A stretch of DNA of 64,000 nt from Pseudomonadota bacterium (GCA_021798835.1 JAJZBQ010000001.1:310001-374000), one strand, 5' to 3'; positions 34,242-44,167 are shown, counted from the stretch's first letter. A program made the numbers and translations. The notes: generated by a model not told the origin, from the sequence alone.

Positions 34242-35605
34242 GCAGCATGGCCTTTTCAGTGGGGACGATCCCGGCCTTTATTGTGGCCTTGGGAGTTTTG
34301 GTCGTATTCCACGAATGGGGGCACTACGTAGCGGCTCGCTTGCTGGGAGTCAAGGTATTGCGCTTTTCGATTGGACTGGGACCTGTATTGTGGCGCCGGC
34401 ATTGGGGAACCGATCAAACGGAGTGGGCAGTGTCTCTTTTGCCGCTCGGTGGATATGTGCGCATGCTGGATGAACGTGAGGGCGCAGTGCGTCCGGAGGA
34501 GCGAGAGCGTGCGTTCAATCGGCAATCGCTGGGGGCACGATCACTGATCGTTCTGGCGGGCCCGCTGGCGAATCTGTTATTGACCTGGTTGATTTTTAGT
34601 GCGCTCTACATGGTTGGGTTACCTGCGCCGCGCGCTTGCTTTGCGGAACCCGTTGCAGGGACACCCGCTGCGTTGGCGGGTGTTCGTGCGGGTGACTGTT
34701 GGGTTGATGCCTCAGGAGTGGCGCAGAACTCATGGCAGGATATGGAACTGAGCATAGCAGAGTACTCTGCGGCAGGTACGTTGGATCTCCAGGTGCAGGG
34801 GACTGACGGACAGCGGCACGATGATCGCTTGATGCGTGTGCCGGCAATGGCCGGAGCGAATGGGAGTGACGCATGGGGGCTACAACCCTGGAATCCACCC
34901 TTGGTCCCTGTGATTGGACGGGTGATTGCGGGAAGTGCGGCAGCGCGTGCTGGATTGCAGGTCGGAGATCGCATCATGGCAGTGGCCAATCAGCCTATCA
35001 CCGATTGGCAACAACTGGTGCAGGTTATCGAACCACGGGCACAGCAGGTGACCAGATTGGAGGTGCGTCGTGGAACGGGTCAGGTCACGTTGACGGTGGT
35101 TCCTCAGGCGGTATCTTTGCCATCCGGGAAAACCGTGGGGCGCATGGGGATTACTCCGCAGATCTCGGATACGTTGCGCCAGCAGTGGACAGTGATGCAG
35201 AGTGATCCGCCGCTGCGTGCTCTGCGTCATGGCTTTCGCCAAAGTTGGAAGTTGGGTCAGTTGTCACTGGTATCTCTGATTCACCTGGTGAGTGGGCGCG
35301 GGTCATGGGATGATGTGGGGGGCCCGGTACGGATTGCCAGCATGGCGGGCGAGAGTGCGCGTCTGGGCTTGATCCCTTATCTTGAATTTATTGCTGTGGT
35401 GAGCCTCAGCTTGGGTATCTTGAATTTAATGCCGATTCCTGTCTTGGATGGAGGGCATTTGCTGTATCATGCGCTGGAGTTTGTTCGAGGTCGCCCGCTT
35501 TCCGATGCCATGATGGCACGTACCCAGCAATGGGGACTGCTGTTACTGCTGGGAATGATGGGTTTCTCGTTCTACAACGACCTGCGCCAATTTTTTAACC
35601 AATAG
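34238..35605 (+). CDS. rseP: Site-2 protease RseP (regulated intramembrane proteolysis)
   Basis: RseP is an inner-membrane zinc metalloprotease that cleaves anti-sigma factor RseA in the envelope stress response and clears signal peptides. The HExxH site is VVFHEWGHYVAA in the first membrane helix, and the third ligand motif is NLMPIPVLDGGH. Two periplasmic PDZ domains lie between them (about residues 115-300). The length of 455 aa is normal. It is coupled to dxr and followed by bamA. Confidence 0.96.
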   Translation: MSSMAFSVGTIPAFIVALGVLVVFHEWGHYVAARLLGVKVLRFSIGLGPVLWRRHWGTDQTEWAVSLLPLGGYVRMLDEREGAVRPEERERAFNRQSLGARSLIVLAGPLANLLLTWLIFSALYMVGLPAPRACFAEPVAGTPAALAGVRAGDCWVDASGVAQNSWQDMELSIAEYSAAGTLDLQVQGTDGQRHDDRLMRVPAMAGANGSDAWGLQPWNPPLVPVIGRVIAGSAAARAGLQVGDRIMAVANQPITDWQQLVQVIEPRAQQVTRLEVRRGTGQVTLTVVPQAVSLPSGKTVGRMGITPQISDTLRQQWTVMQSDPPLRALRHGFRQSWKLGQLSLVSLIHLVSGRGSWDDVGGPVRIASMAGESARLGLIPYLEFIAVVSLSLGILNLMPIPVLDGGHLLYHALEFVRGRPLSDAMMARTQQWGLLLLLGMMGFSFYNDLRQFFNQ

Positions 35606-35616
35606 ATTGAAACTTC

Positions 35617-37914
35617 ATGCTGTTACGTACGCTACTGTTATTTTTCTGGATGCTGTCGAGTTCACTGGCGTTTGCGTTGGCACCCATTACGATCCAGGAT
35701 ATTCGGGTGGAAGGGGCTCAGCGGATAGAACCTGGGACCATATTCAGTTATCTGCCCTTGAAGGTGGGGGATACGGTAACCCCGGAAAAAGCTACAGCGG
35801 CCATTAAGGCGTTGTATGAAACAGGATTTTTTTCTGATGTCAGGATGGAGTCGGATGGCAATATCCTGGTCATAAAGGTGCAGGAGCGTCCATCGATTGC
35901 ACGACTTGAAATCAATGGGGCCAAATCTTTTACCAAGGACCAGTTGAAAGATGCGCTGAAATCCGTCGGGATCGCGGAATCGCGGATCTATGATAAATCT
36001 CTGCTGGATAAAGCCGAAAAGGAATTGAAACGACAGTATCTCGGAAAGGGGAAGTACTCCACCCAGGTCTCGACCACGGTGAATCCCTTGCCGCGCAATC
36101 GGGTAGCCTTGGTGTTCAATATCGTGGAAGGTGAAGCGGCTCATATCCGTGAGATCAATCTGGTGGGGGTCCACGCATTCCCCATGAAAGAACTGATGGA
36201 CCAGATTCAACTGAATACGCCGAACTGGTTGTCTTGGTATACCAAAAATGACCAATATTCCAAGCAGAAACTTTCTGGAGATCTGGAAACACTGCGGTCC
36301 TATTATCAGGATCGGGGGTATCTGGAGTTTGCCGTGGATTCAACGCAGGTGTCTATCTCTCCGGACAAGCAGGACGTATTCATCACGGTCAACATCACCG
36401 AAGGGCAACCATATCGGGTGTCGGATATCAAAATGGTTGGGCGTTTTGTGGTTCCCGAGGAAGAATTGAAAAAACTGGTTCAGTTGAAAGTGGGTGACAT
36501 CTTCTCACGGGAGAAGATCACCAATTCTACCAAGGCCATCTCGGACCGCCTGGCCAAGGATGGTTATTCCTTTGCCAATATCAATGCCAGTCCCGAGGTT
36601 GACAAGGAGCACCATACGGCGGCTTTCACGTTTGTCATTGATCCGGGGCGACGGGTATATGTGCGGCACGTCAATATTTATGGCAATACCACGACCAAGG
36701 ACGAGGTGATTCGGCGCGAAATCCGGCAGATGGAAGGAGCCTGGTACTCGGTGGAAAGTGTCAATCGTTCCAAGGAGCGCCTGGATCGCCTTGGCTTTTT
36801 CTCTGAAGTGACCGTGGATAGCCCCCCAGTTCCAGGAACCACGGATCAGGTGGATGTCAATTTTACTGTAGTGGAGCGCCAGACCGGTTCTATCCAGGTG
36901 GGAGCCGGTTACTCCAATGCCGAAGGGGTTATTTTGAGTGCCGGGATTTCTCAGACCAACTTGTTTGGCAGTGGAAATTCTCTCTCTTTCGGAGCCAGCA
37001 CGGGGTTGATCACGCGTACGTACTCCATTGCCTACACCGATCCCTACTGGTCGGATGAGGGAACCGCACGTACCATCAGCGTGTATGATCGGTCCATTGA
37101 TACCACCTATCTGATCGGGGTCAGTCCCTACATGACCCATACGCTGGGTGCGGATGTCACGTATACGGTGCCGATTTCAGAAGTTAACGCCTACTCTGTG
37201 GGTTATGGTTATGAATCCACGATCGTGGGAGTGGTCAATACCAGCCCGATCGAGTATATCGACTTCGTCAATCAGTTTGGTTCACTGGCGAGAGCTATCA
37301 AAGTCAATATGGGGTATTCCCACGATACGCGCGACAGCATCATCTATCCGATGAAAGGGTTGAGCCAGCGCTATGGGCTGGAAGTGGGTGTTCCGGGTGA
37401 AAACATGAAGTACTACCGGGCTACCACCAGTGCCCAGCTTTTCACCCCTATCACGCATGATACTACCTTGTCCTTATCGGGCCAGTTGGGTTATGCCAAT
37501 GGTTATGGCGGAGTGCCGCTGGCATTCTTCAAGAACTTCTTCGGTGGCGGGGTTGGTTCGGTGCGCGGTTATTTCCCAGGCAGTTTGGGACCACAGGTCT
37601 ATGACAGTTACGGTAACCTGCTGAACCTTGGGGGGAACAAGATGATTACTGGAAGTATGGAGTATTTCTTTCCGCTCCCAGGTGCGAAAAACAACGATAA
37701 ATCCTTTCGTTTGAGCACGTTTATCGATACGGGTAACGTCTATGGGGCGAATCAACCCTTTTCCATCCCTCAATTGCGTTACTCGGCAGGAGTGGCCTTA
37801 TCGTGGTATTCTCCGATGGGGCCTTTGGAGTTCAGTTATGCCGCACCGTTCCACTATAATTCCGCAACCGACAATATTGAGCGGCTGCAGTTCCAGTTGG
37901 GTAATACTTTCTAA
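35617..37914 (+). CDS. bamA: Outer membrane protein assembly factor BamA
   Basis: BamA is the core of the machine that inserts beta-barrel proteins. A signal peptide (cleavage after SSSLAFA) precedes five POTRA repeats, beginning IQDIRVEGAQRIEPGTIFSY. A C-terminal 16-strand barrel follows, with the conserved VRGY motif (GGVGSVRGYFPGSLG) of loop 6. The chain ends in Phe (QLGNTF), the outer-membrane insertion signal. It has 765 aa. Skp follows directly. Confidence 0.97.
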   Translation: MLLRTLLLFFWMLSSSLAFALAPITIQDIRVEGAQRIEPGTIFSYLPLKVGDTVTPEKATAAIKALYETGFFSDVRMESDGNILVIKVQERPSIARLEINGAKSFTKDQLKDALKSVGIAESRIYDKSLLDKAEKELKRQYLGKGKYSTQVSTTVNPLPRNRVALVFNIVEGEAAHIREINLVGVHAFPMKELMDQIQLNTPNWLSWYTKNDQYSKQKLSGDLETLRSYYQDRGYLEFAVDSTQVSISPDKQDVFITVNITEGQPYRVSDIKMVGRFVVPEEELKKLVQLKVGDIFSREKITNSTKAISDRLAKDGYSFANINASPEVDKEHHTAAFTFVIDPGRRVYVRHVNIYGNTTTKDEVIRREIRQMEGAWYSVESVNRSKERLDRLGFFSEVTVDSPPVPGTTDQVDVNFTVVERQTGSIQVGAGYSNAEGVILSAGISQTNLFGSGNSLSFGASTGLITRTYSIAYTDPYWSDEGTARTISVYDRSIDTTYLIGVSPYMTHTLGADVTYTVPISEVNAYSVGYGYESTIVGVVNTSPIEYIDFVNQFGSLARAIKVNMGYSHDTRDSIIYPMKGLSQRYGLEVGVPGENMKYYRATTSAQLFTPITHDTTLSLSGQLGYANGYGGVPLAFFKNFFGGGVGSVRGYFPGSLGPQVYDSYGNLLNLGGNKMITGSMEYFFPLPGAKNNDKSFRLSTFIDTGNVYGANQPFSIPQLRYSAGVALSWYSPMGPLEFSYAAPFHYNSATDNIERLQFQLGNTF

Positions 37915-37929
37915 GCGAGACGAGAGCGT

Positions 37930-38448
37930 ATGAACAAATTGACTAAATTGATGTGGGTAGGATGTGCGCTGGCTTTGCTGTCGGTCAATGCCATGGCCAC
38001 GGAACTGAAAATAGGCTGGATCAATATCGAGCGTATTTTCCGCGAAGCGGCACCGGCTCAACAGGCGACCAGGAAATTGGAAAAGGAATTCGACAAGCGT
38101 CAGGTAGATCTTCAAAAAATGAGCAAACAGATCCAGGAGCAGCAAAGTGAACTGGATAAAAACGGGATGACCATGAGTGAAAGCGAACGTGCTCACAAAG
38201 AGCGCGATATCGCTACCCTGAACCGGGATTTTCAGCGTATGCAACGGGAGTTTCGTGAAGATCTGAACACGCGGCGTAATGAGGAATTTGCCTCCATTCA
38301 GGAGCGCGCCAACAAGGCTATTCGCGAGATCGCAGAAAGTGAAAAATATGACCTGATCCTGACGGATGCCATCTATGCGGGACCGCGTATCGATATTACC
38401 GAGCGAATTCTCAAAATGCTGGATGCCAGCACTCCACCCGCCAAGTGA
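37930..38448 (+). CDS. skp: Periplasmic chaperone Skp/OmpH
   Basis: Skp is a trimeric jellyfish-shaped periplasmic chaperone that carries unfolded outer-membrane proteins to BamA. A signal peptide covers residues 1-22 (cleavage after VNAMA). The core is long charged coiled coil (about residues 40-125, rich in Lys, Glu and Gln), and the small body domain includes YDLILTDAIYAGPRIDIT. At 172 aa it has family length. Confidence 0.95.
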   Translation: MNKLTKLMWVGCALALLSVNAMATELKIGWINIERIFREAAPAQQATRKLEKEFDKRQVDLQKMSKQIQEQQSELDKNGMTMSESERAHKERDIATLNRDFQRMQREFREDLNTRRNEEFASIQERANKAIREIAESEKYDLILTDAIYAGPRIDITERILKMLDASTPPAK

Positions 38449-38463
38449 TTGGCGGGATACACC

Positions 38464-39489
38464 ATGCAAGGAGCGCTCGCCTTCACGCTGGCAGAACTGG
38501 CCGAATCCGTTGGGGCGACGGTGCGCGGGGAACCCGCCACACTGATTCACGGCGTGGGGACATTGCAGGGAGCCACCCCAACGGAGATCACGTTTCTCAC
38601 CAACGCGTTGTACCGAAACCAGTTGCAGCATACGCGTGCGGCTGCAGTGATTCTCAAGCCCCAGGATGCTGAACTGACAGTATTGCCCTGCTTGATGAGC
38701 GACAATCCCCATGCTTGCTATGCGCGTGTGGCACAACATCTTTTTCCACTGAGTGAGGCACAGGGAGGCGTGGACCCCACGGCACGGATCCATCCCACGG
38801 CACGGATTGCACGTACGGCCCAGATTGGTCCTCATGTGGTCGTGGAGGGAGGGGTGATTGTCGGAGAACGGGTGGTGATTGGTGCCGCTTGTTATCTGGG
38901 TGAAGGAGTACAGTTAGCCCAGGATGTGCGTCTTTATCCACGGGTGACGCTGTATGCGGGAACCTCGCTGGGTGAGAGAACCCAGGTGCACTCTGGTGCT
39001 GTGTTGGGGGCCGATGGGTTTGGCATGGCTTGGGACCGGGATCACTGGATCAGGATACCCCAGGTGGGGCGGGTACAGGTGGGGGCCGATGTCGATATTG
39101 GAGCCAATACCACGATTGACCGCGGAGCGATCGAGGATACCGTGATTGAAGAGGGTGTCAAACTTGATAACCTGATTCAGATTGCCCATAACTGCCACAT
39201 CGGCGCGCATACGGTCATTGCAGGTTGTACCGGTATTTCAGGCAGTACGCGCGTCGGGCGTCGATGCCGGATCGGTGGTGGGGTGGGGATCGTGGGGCAC
39301 ATTGAGATCGGTGATGGAGTGACGGTCTCCGGGTTTTCGCTGATCACCAAATCCATCGAAAGTGCAGGGGTGTATACGTCCTCTATTCCCAGTCAACCGC
39401 ACAGGGAATGGTTAAAAACCTTGGCCCATTTTCGTCAATTGCCCGATCTTGTGGCCCGTGTTCGCGCATTGGAAGGGGATCGCGCTTGA
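38464..39489 (+). CDS. lpxD: UDP-3-O-(3-hydroxyacyl)glucosamine N-acyltransferase
   Basis: LpxD adds the second hydroxyacyl chain in lipid A synthesis. An N-terminal uridine-binding domain (FTLAELAESVGATVRG) precedes a left-handed beta helix made of hexapeptide repeats. The catalytic His is in IQIAHNCHIGAHTVIAG, and GADGFGMAWD is also conserved. I prefer the ATG at 38464 over a TTG at 38449 next to the skp stop. The length of 341 aa is normal. Confidence 0.96.
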   Translation: MQGALAFTLAELAESVGATVRGEPATLIHGVGTLQGATPTEITFLTNALYRNQLQHTRAAAVILKPQDAELTVLPCLMSDNPHACYARVAQHLFPLSEAQGGVDPTARIHPTARIARTAQIGPHVVVEGGVIVGERVVIGAACYLGEGVQLAQDVRLYPRVTLYAGTSLGERTQVHSGAVLGADGFGMAWDRDHWIRIPQVGRVQVGADVDIGANTTIDRGAIEDTVIEEGVKLDNLIQIAHNCHIGAHTVIAGCTGISGSTRVGRRCRIGGGVGIVGHIEIGDGVTVSGFSLITKSIESAGVYTSSIPSQPHREWLKTLAHFRQLPDLVARVRALEGDRA

Positions 39490-39523
39490 GGTGCTGTAGC
39501 ATACAAATATTGGAGAGGACAAC

Positions 39524-39979
39524 ATGAGTGGAATGGATATCAATCAAATCATGGAGTATTTGCCGCATCGTTATCCATTCTTGCTGGTGGATCGGGTGCT
39601 TGAAGTTACTCCCGGAAAATCCATTGTGGCCATCAAGAATGTGACGCGCAATGAAGAATTTTTTCAGGGGCACTTTCCCCATCACCCGGTGATGCCTGGG
39701 GTTCTGGTGATTGAGGCGCTCGCTCAAACGGCAGCACTGTTGAGTTTCAAAACCGAAAACACCAAACCCGATGGCAAGATTGTGACGTACTTCGTGGGTA
39801 TCGACAAGGCACGTTTTCGCAATCCGGTTTTCCCGGGAGACCAGTTGCGCCTGGAAGTCGAATTGCAACGTCAGTCCTATAAAATCTGGAAGTTCTCAGC
39901 CGTCGCCAAGGTCGAAGATCGCATTGCTGCTGAAGCGCAATTGATGTGCGCTGAAAAAAATCTGGCTGATCCTGACTAA
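39524..39979 (+). CDS. fabZ: 3-hydroxyacyl-ACP dehydratase FabZ
   Basis: FabZ dehydrates beta-hydroxyacyl-ACP in fatty-acid elongation and balances fatty-acid and lipid A supply. The hot-dog fold signature is complete: [15 protein letters not shown], the catalytic His in [20 protein letters not shown] with the conserved Glu, and [11 protein letters not shown]. The length is 151 aa. It lies between lpxD and lpxA as in most Gram-negatives. Confidence 0.97.
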   Translation: MSGMDINQIMEYLPHRYPFLLVDRVLEVTPGKSIVAIKNVTRNEEFFQGHFPHHPVMPGVLVIEALAQTAALLSFKTENTKPDGKIVTYFVGIDKARFRNPVFPGDQLRLEVELQRQSYKIWKFSAVAKVEDRIAAEAQLMCAEKNLADPD

Positions 39980-39983
39980 CCCC

Positions 39984-40760
39984 ATGATCGGTCATCATCC
40001 TACGGCGTTGATCCATCCGGATGCCCGGTTGGCACCAGATGTCGAGGTCGGCGCTTACAGCATCATTGGTCCTCAGGTAACTATCGGGGCAGGTACGGTG
40101 ATTCAGGATCATGTCCGGATCATGGGACGCACCTCCATTGGTCAGCGCAACCGCATCTACTCATTCTGTTCACTGGGTGGCGATCCTCAAGACAAAAAAT
40201 ATCGGGGCGAGAATGCCGCCCTGGAGATTGGGGATGACAATACCATTCGCGAGTTCTGTACTTTCAATATCGGGACTGACGATGACGTGGGCGTGACCCG
40301 CCTGGGGAACCACAACTGGATGATGGCGTATGTGCATCTGGCCCACGATTGTCAGGTCGGCAACCATACGACCTTCGCCAATCACGCGACCCTGGCTGGA
40401 CATGTGCATGTCGCGGATTGGGTGACGCTGGGTGGTTTTGTGGGGGTACACCAGTTTGTACGTATTGGTGCCCATGGCTTTATTGGCATATCGGCAGTCA
40501 TTACGCAGGATATTCCACCCTATTTGCTGGTGGCAGGGAATCCTGCCAAACCTCACGGCATCAACAGCGAGGGTCTCAAACGACGCGGCTTCGATGCGGG
40601 GCAAATCGAGGTCATCAAGCGAGCATATCGTCGTCTTTACCGATCAGGATTGTCTTTTGAGGAAGCGCAGCGAGAAATTGCCGATTTGGCCAGAGAGCAG
40701 CCTTGCCTAGTGGATTTCTTGACGTTTCTGGGTCAGTCCACCCGGGGCATTTTGCGCTAG
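39984..40760 (+). CDS. lpxA: UDP-N-acetylglucosamine O-acyltransferase
   Basis: LpxA is the first enzyme of lipid A synthesis. It is a left-handed beta-helix trimer with hexapeptide repeats from IHPDARLAPDVEVGAYS to the turn HDCQVGNHTTFANHA. The catalytic His is in YVHLAHDCQVG. The C-terminal helical part is NSEGLKRRGF and beyond. It has 258 aa and starts 4 nt after fabZ. Confidence 0.97.
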   Translation: MIGHHPTALIHPDARLAPDVEVGAYSIIGPQVTIGAGTVIQDHVRIMGRTSIGQRNRIYSFCSLGGDPQDKKYRGENAALEIGDDNTIREFCTFNIGTDDDVGVTRLGNHNWMMAYVHLAHDCQVGNHTTFANHATLAGHVHVADWVTLGGFVGVHQFVRIGAHGFIGISAVITQDIPPYLLVAGNPAKPHGINSEGLKRRGFDAGQIEVIKRAYRRLYRSGLSFEEAQREIADLAREQPCLVDFLTFLGQSTRGILR

Positions 40761-40763
40761 GCC

Positions 40764-41891
40764 ATGCGTATTGGTGTGGTGGCAGGGGAAGCATCGGGCG
40801 ATCTGTTGGGGGAGTCATTCATGCGCGCAGTGCGTTCGCGCTACCCGGATGCGTGCTTTGAGGGTATTGCCGGGCCGCGGATGATGGCGCTGGGTGCTCA
40901 ATCGTACTATCCCATGGAAGCACTGGCGGTACGTGGCTATTGGGAGGTGCTGCAGGCGCTGCCACGTCTGCTGTGGATTCGATATCAGTTGCGACAAAGG
41001 TTTCTGCGCAATCCGCCGGATTGTTTTGTGGGGATCGATGCGCCCGATTTCAATCTCGGGTTGGAAAAAACGCTGAAACAGGCGGGGATTCCGACCTTGC
41101 AACTGGTGGCACCGACAGTGTGGGCATGGCGTGCGGATCGTTTGCCAAAAATTCGGGATGCGGTGACGGCGATTCTTTCCATCTTTCCTTTTGAAAAGCC
41201 GATTTTTGAGCAGGCAGGAATTCCGTTGACGTATGTGGGCCATCCACTGGTGCAGCGATTGCCTGTTCCTCATGGGCGCGCGATGCTGGCGGCGCATCAA
41301 GGGACGTGGGTGGGTTTGCTGCCGGGGAGTCGGCGTTCCGAACTGGACTTTCATGGACGTTTGTTTCTTGAGGTGGCGCGCCGTATTCATGCGCGCTTTC
41401 CCACCGTACGTTTTGCGGTCCCTCTGGTCAATCCGGTCACCCGGGTCCAGTTTCAGCGCTGGTTGGCAGAACCTGAGTTTTGCACGTTACCGGTGCATAT
41501 TTTTCATGAGGATGGCGCGCGCGTACTCGCCGCATCCGAGGTGGCACTGGTGGCCTCTGGAACGGCAACGCTGGAAGCAGCACTGCTGGAATGCCCTACG
41601 GTTCTCACTTATCGATTGTCCGGATTAACGGCATGGCTGGTCAGGCGCAAGCGTGTGTCATCCTTTGTTGGATTGCCAAATATTATCATGGGACGCGAGG
41701 TGATCCCCGAAATCCTGCAGGAGCAAGCGACCCCAGAGCGTTTGAGTGACGAGTTGGCTGAATTGCTGGAGGATGCGGGTCGTCGCGAAGCGATGCGGCA
41801 AGCATTCCGGGAATTACGTGAGAGCCTGCGTGCAGATAGTGAGGCAGGGATGCTGGCCGGATTCGAGCAGGTTTGCTTCCATGCATCCTGA
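40764..41891 (+). CDS. lpxB: Lipid-A-disaccharide synthase
   Basis: LpxB is a peripheral GT-B (family 19) glycosyltransferase that joins UDP-diacylglucosamine and lipid X. Recognised blocks are RIGVVAGEASGDLLG, FVGIDAPDFNLGLEK, VAPTVWAWR, VGHPLVQRLP, LLPGSRRSEL and ALVASGTATLEAAL. The length is 375 aa. Its last 11 nt overlap the start of rnhB. Confidence 0.97.
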   Translation: MRIGVVAGEASGDLLGESFMRAVRSRYPDACFEGIAGPRMMALGAQSYYPMEALAVRGYWEVLQALPRLLWIRYQLRQRFLRNPPDCFVGIDAPDFNLGLEKTLKQAGIPTLQLVAPTVWAWRADRLPKIRDAVTAILSIFPFEKPIFEQAGIPLTYVGHPLVQRLPVPHGRAMLAAHQGTWVGLLPGSRRSELDFHGRLFLEVARRIHARFPTVRFAVPLVNPVTRVQFQRWLAEPEFCTLPVHIFHEDGARVLAASEVALVASGTATLEAALLECPTVLTYRLSGLTAWLVRRKRVSSFVGLPNIIMGREVIPEILQEQATPERLSDELAELLEDAGRREAMRQAFRELRESLRADSEAGMLAGFEQVCFHAS

Positions 41892-42489
41892 TCGACGGTA
41901 CCGAAGAGGGGCGTTGCTGCCGACTCTCGGACCTGGGCACTGCGGCGTTGATGAAGCCGGTCGTGGGCCTTTGGCAGGGCCCGTGATGGCGGCCGCTGTT
42001 TGTTTGCGGGAAGGGCAGAGCGTGGACTGGGCGCGCGACTCAAAATCGGTGACGGTGGCACAGCGGGAAGTCTGGGCCGTGCAAATTCGCGCGAGTTTCC
42101 ATCATGGGGTGGGGATGGCCACGGTGGAAGAGATTGACCGTCTCAATATCTTGCAGGCTACCCTGTTGGCCATGCAAAGGGCAGTGGCCGCCTTGCCGGA
42201 GAAGCCAGATGAGGTATGGGTAGATGGGTTGCATGCTCCGTTGCTGGACGTTCCAACACGGGCGGTGGTCCAAGGGGATCAGCGTTTGCCTCTGATTGCT
42301 GCAGCATCGATACTGGCCAAGGTGACACGTGATCAGTACATGATCCAGTTGTCTCAAGACTATCCAGAATACGGATTTGAAAAACACAAGGGGTATGGCA
42401 GTGCACTTCATCTGGCGGCCTTGCAGCGATTTGGGCCATGCCCGTTCCATCGCCGCAGTTTTGCCCCGGTGCGAGAGGCACTGAGATGA
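41881..42489 (+). CDS. rnhB: Ribonuclease HII
   Basis: RNase HII removes misincorporated ribonucleotides and RNA primers from DNA. Catalytic residues D24 and E25 are in CGVDEAGRGPLAGPV, with further family blocks RDSKSVT, VDGLHAP and AAASILAKVTRD and the C-terminal HKGYGSALH. The ATG at 41881 lies 11 nt inside lpxB and gives 202 aa. The stop overlaps the next gene as ATGA. Confidence 0.95.
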   Translation: MHPDRRYRRGALLPTLGPGHCGVDEAGRGPLAGPVMAAAVCLREGQSVDWARDSKSVTVAQREVWAVQIRASFHHGVGMATVEEIDRLNILQATLLAMQRAVAALPEKPDEVWVDGLHAPLLDVPTRAVVQGDQRLPLIAAASILAKVTRDQYMIQLSQDYPEYGFEKHKGYGSALHLAALQRFGPCPFHRRSFAPVREALR

Positions 42490-43286
42490 GCGGTGTTCCC
42501 GAGAAGGCGCGTGCGTTAAGGGCCTGGGCGCATTTGCTGGAATCTTCTCATGCCCGACAGAAGCAACATCGTACTGTGCTGGAAGGGGTGCATCTGCTAC
42601 GAGAGGCGCAGGCGGCCGGCATGGTTCCCTGGTGCTGGTTTATCGATGCGCAGAGAAGTCATGACCCGGAGATCGTTGCGCTACGGGATTTTTCTCGCTG
42701 GCCGGTTCCTGTGATGCTGAGTGCGCAGGAGTTCGCACAGGTGGCAGGTTCTTCCGCTGCCGTGGGGGTTGTGGCATTGATCGACTGGCCTGTGGTGTCA
42801 CAACCCTGTCCGCTGAATGAGTCTTGTCTGGTTCTGGATGGCTTGCAGGATCCAGGCAATGTGGGGACGCTGTTGCGTTCCGCTGCCGCTGCCGGGTTTG
42901 CGCAGGTGGTGCTCGGGCGGGGAACTGTTCAGGTATGGTCTCCCAAGGTATTGCGTGCGGGCATGGGGGGGCATTTCCAGCTGACATTGCATGAGTCGGT
43001 GGATTTGAGTGACTGGCTGCCGCGTTATCATGGCCTGATTCTGGGGGCATTGCGTGAACAGGCGCTTGTCTATGATGAAGTGGACATGACGGGTACGGTG
43101 GCGCTGGTGGTGGGCAACGAAGGGGCTGGGTTGTCTACGGCGGTCATGACGCATCTTCACCAACGTGTCCATATCCCGATGTGTGCTGGGATCGAATCAC
43201 TGAATGCCGGAGTTGCCGGAGCATTGTTACTGTTTGAACGGCAACGACAGCGGCGCGTCAAGGCGCGACAGGAGGGGAAGAGATGA
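42486..43286 (+). CDS. SPOUT-family RNA methyltransferase (TrmH/RlmB-like)
   Basis: This is a SAM-dependent 2'-O-ribose methyltransferase with the trefoil-knot SPOUT fold. The three motifs are LDGLQDPGNVGTLLRSA, LVVGNEGAGLS and IPMCAGIESLNAGVAGAL. The N-terminal substrate-binding domain (LLESSHARQKQHRTVLEGVH) is like that of 23S rRNA methyltransferases. Which rRNA or tRNA site it modifies cannot be assigned. It has 266 aa and is coupled to both neighbours by 4-nt overlaps. Confidence 0.87.
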   Translation: MSGVPEKARALRAWAHLLESSHARQKQHRTVLEGVHLLREAQAAGMVPWCWFIDAQRSHDPEIVALRDFSRWPVPVMLSAQEFAQVAGSSAAVGVVALIDWPVVSQPCPLNESCLVLDGLQDPGNVGTLLRSAAAAGFAQVVLGRGTVQVWSPKVLRAGMGGHFQLTLHESVDLSDWLPRYHGLILGALREQALVYDEVDMTGTVALVVGNEGAGLSTAVMTHLHQRVHIPMCAGIESLNAGVAGALLLFERQRQRRVKARQEGKR

Positions 43287-44152
43287 AGCGGATGGCGCTG
43301 TTGGGAACCGGATTGATGGGCAAGCCTGTGGGGCTGCGCCTCCTGGAAGCGGGATTTGATTTGACGGTCTGGAATCGTTCACCGGAAAAAACGCGAGAGT
43401 TGGAACTGGCAGGAGCACGGGTAGTGAAAGACTGTCGCGAGGCCGTGCGAGGTGCAGAGGGGGTGCTGACCCTGCTGGCCAACGGCCCTGTGGTAACGGA
43501 GATTTTGAACGAAGTGCTGGATCAACTATTGCCTACGGCACTGTGGCTGGGGATGAGTTCCATTCCGCCCGCCACGGCGCGTGAACATGCGCAGTGCCTT
43601 GCGGTACGTGGTATCCAGGCCCTCGATGCCCCGGTTTCTGGGGGCGTGGTGGGGGCGGCTCAGGGGACGTTGGCGATCATGGTGGGCGGAGAAGTCACGG
43701 CCTTTGAAAGTGCTCGGGGGGTGTTTGACGTGCTGGGCCGGGCTACTCATGTGGGGCCAGCCGGAGCGGGTTCACTGGCCAAACTGGCCAACCAGATGAT
43801 TGTGGGAGGCACCATAGGGATCGTGGCGGAGGCATTGCTCCTGGCACAGGCGGGGGGGGCGGATCCGGCGGCGGTACGTCAGGCACTGCGCGGTGGGTTT
43901 GCGGAAAGTCGCATTCTTGATCTCCATGGTGCGCGCATGTTGACGGGAGATTTTGCTCCAGGAGCCCACTGCCGTACCCAACTCAAAGACCTGGACTCAG
44001 CATTGGACGTGGCGCGGGAACAGGGGTTGAGTTTGCCGCTCACCGAACAGACGGGAAAACTCTATGCGGATTTTGTGGCGCAGGGCGGGGGCGAACTCGA
44101 CCACAGCGCTTTATGGCTGGCCTTGGCGCGCTATCCCGGAGACTGCGCCTGA
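43283..44152 (+). CDS. NAD(P)-dependent beta-hydroxyacid dehydrogenase (GarR-like)
   Basis: The 289-aa protein belongs to the 3-hydroxyisobutyrate/tartronate-semialdehyde reductase family. The dinucleotide site is LLGTGLMGKPVG (residues 6-17), the substrate loop is DAPVSGGVVGAAQGTL (from 115), and the catalytic Lys is K167 in LAKLANQMIVGG. Tartronate-semialdehyde, succinic-semialdehyde or glyoxylate reductase activities are all possible; sequence alone does not decide. It is coupled to the RNA methyltransferase by ATGA, so it is cotranscribed with the upstream cluster, yet it stands right before the ThDP/CoA-transferase cassette, which makes a role in C2-acid metabolism plausible. Confidence 0.85.
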   Translation: MKRMALLGTGLMGKPVGLRLLEAGFDLTVWNRSPEKTRELELAGARVVKDCREAVRGAEGVLTLLANGPVVTEILNEVLDQLLPTALWLGMSSIPPATAREHAQCLAVRGIQALDAPVSGGVVGAAQGTLAIMVGGEVTAFESARGVFDVLGRATHVGPAGAGSLAKLANQMIVGGTIGIVAEALLLAQAGGADPAAVRQALRGGFAESRILDLHGARMLTGDFAPGAHCRTQLKDLDSALDVAREQGLSLPLTEQTGKLYADFVAQGGGELDHSALWLALARYPGDCA

Positions 44153-44167
44153 AAAGTTCCCGGTTTA

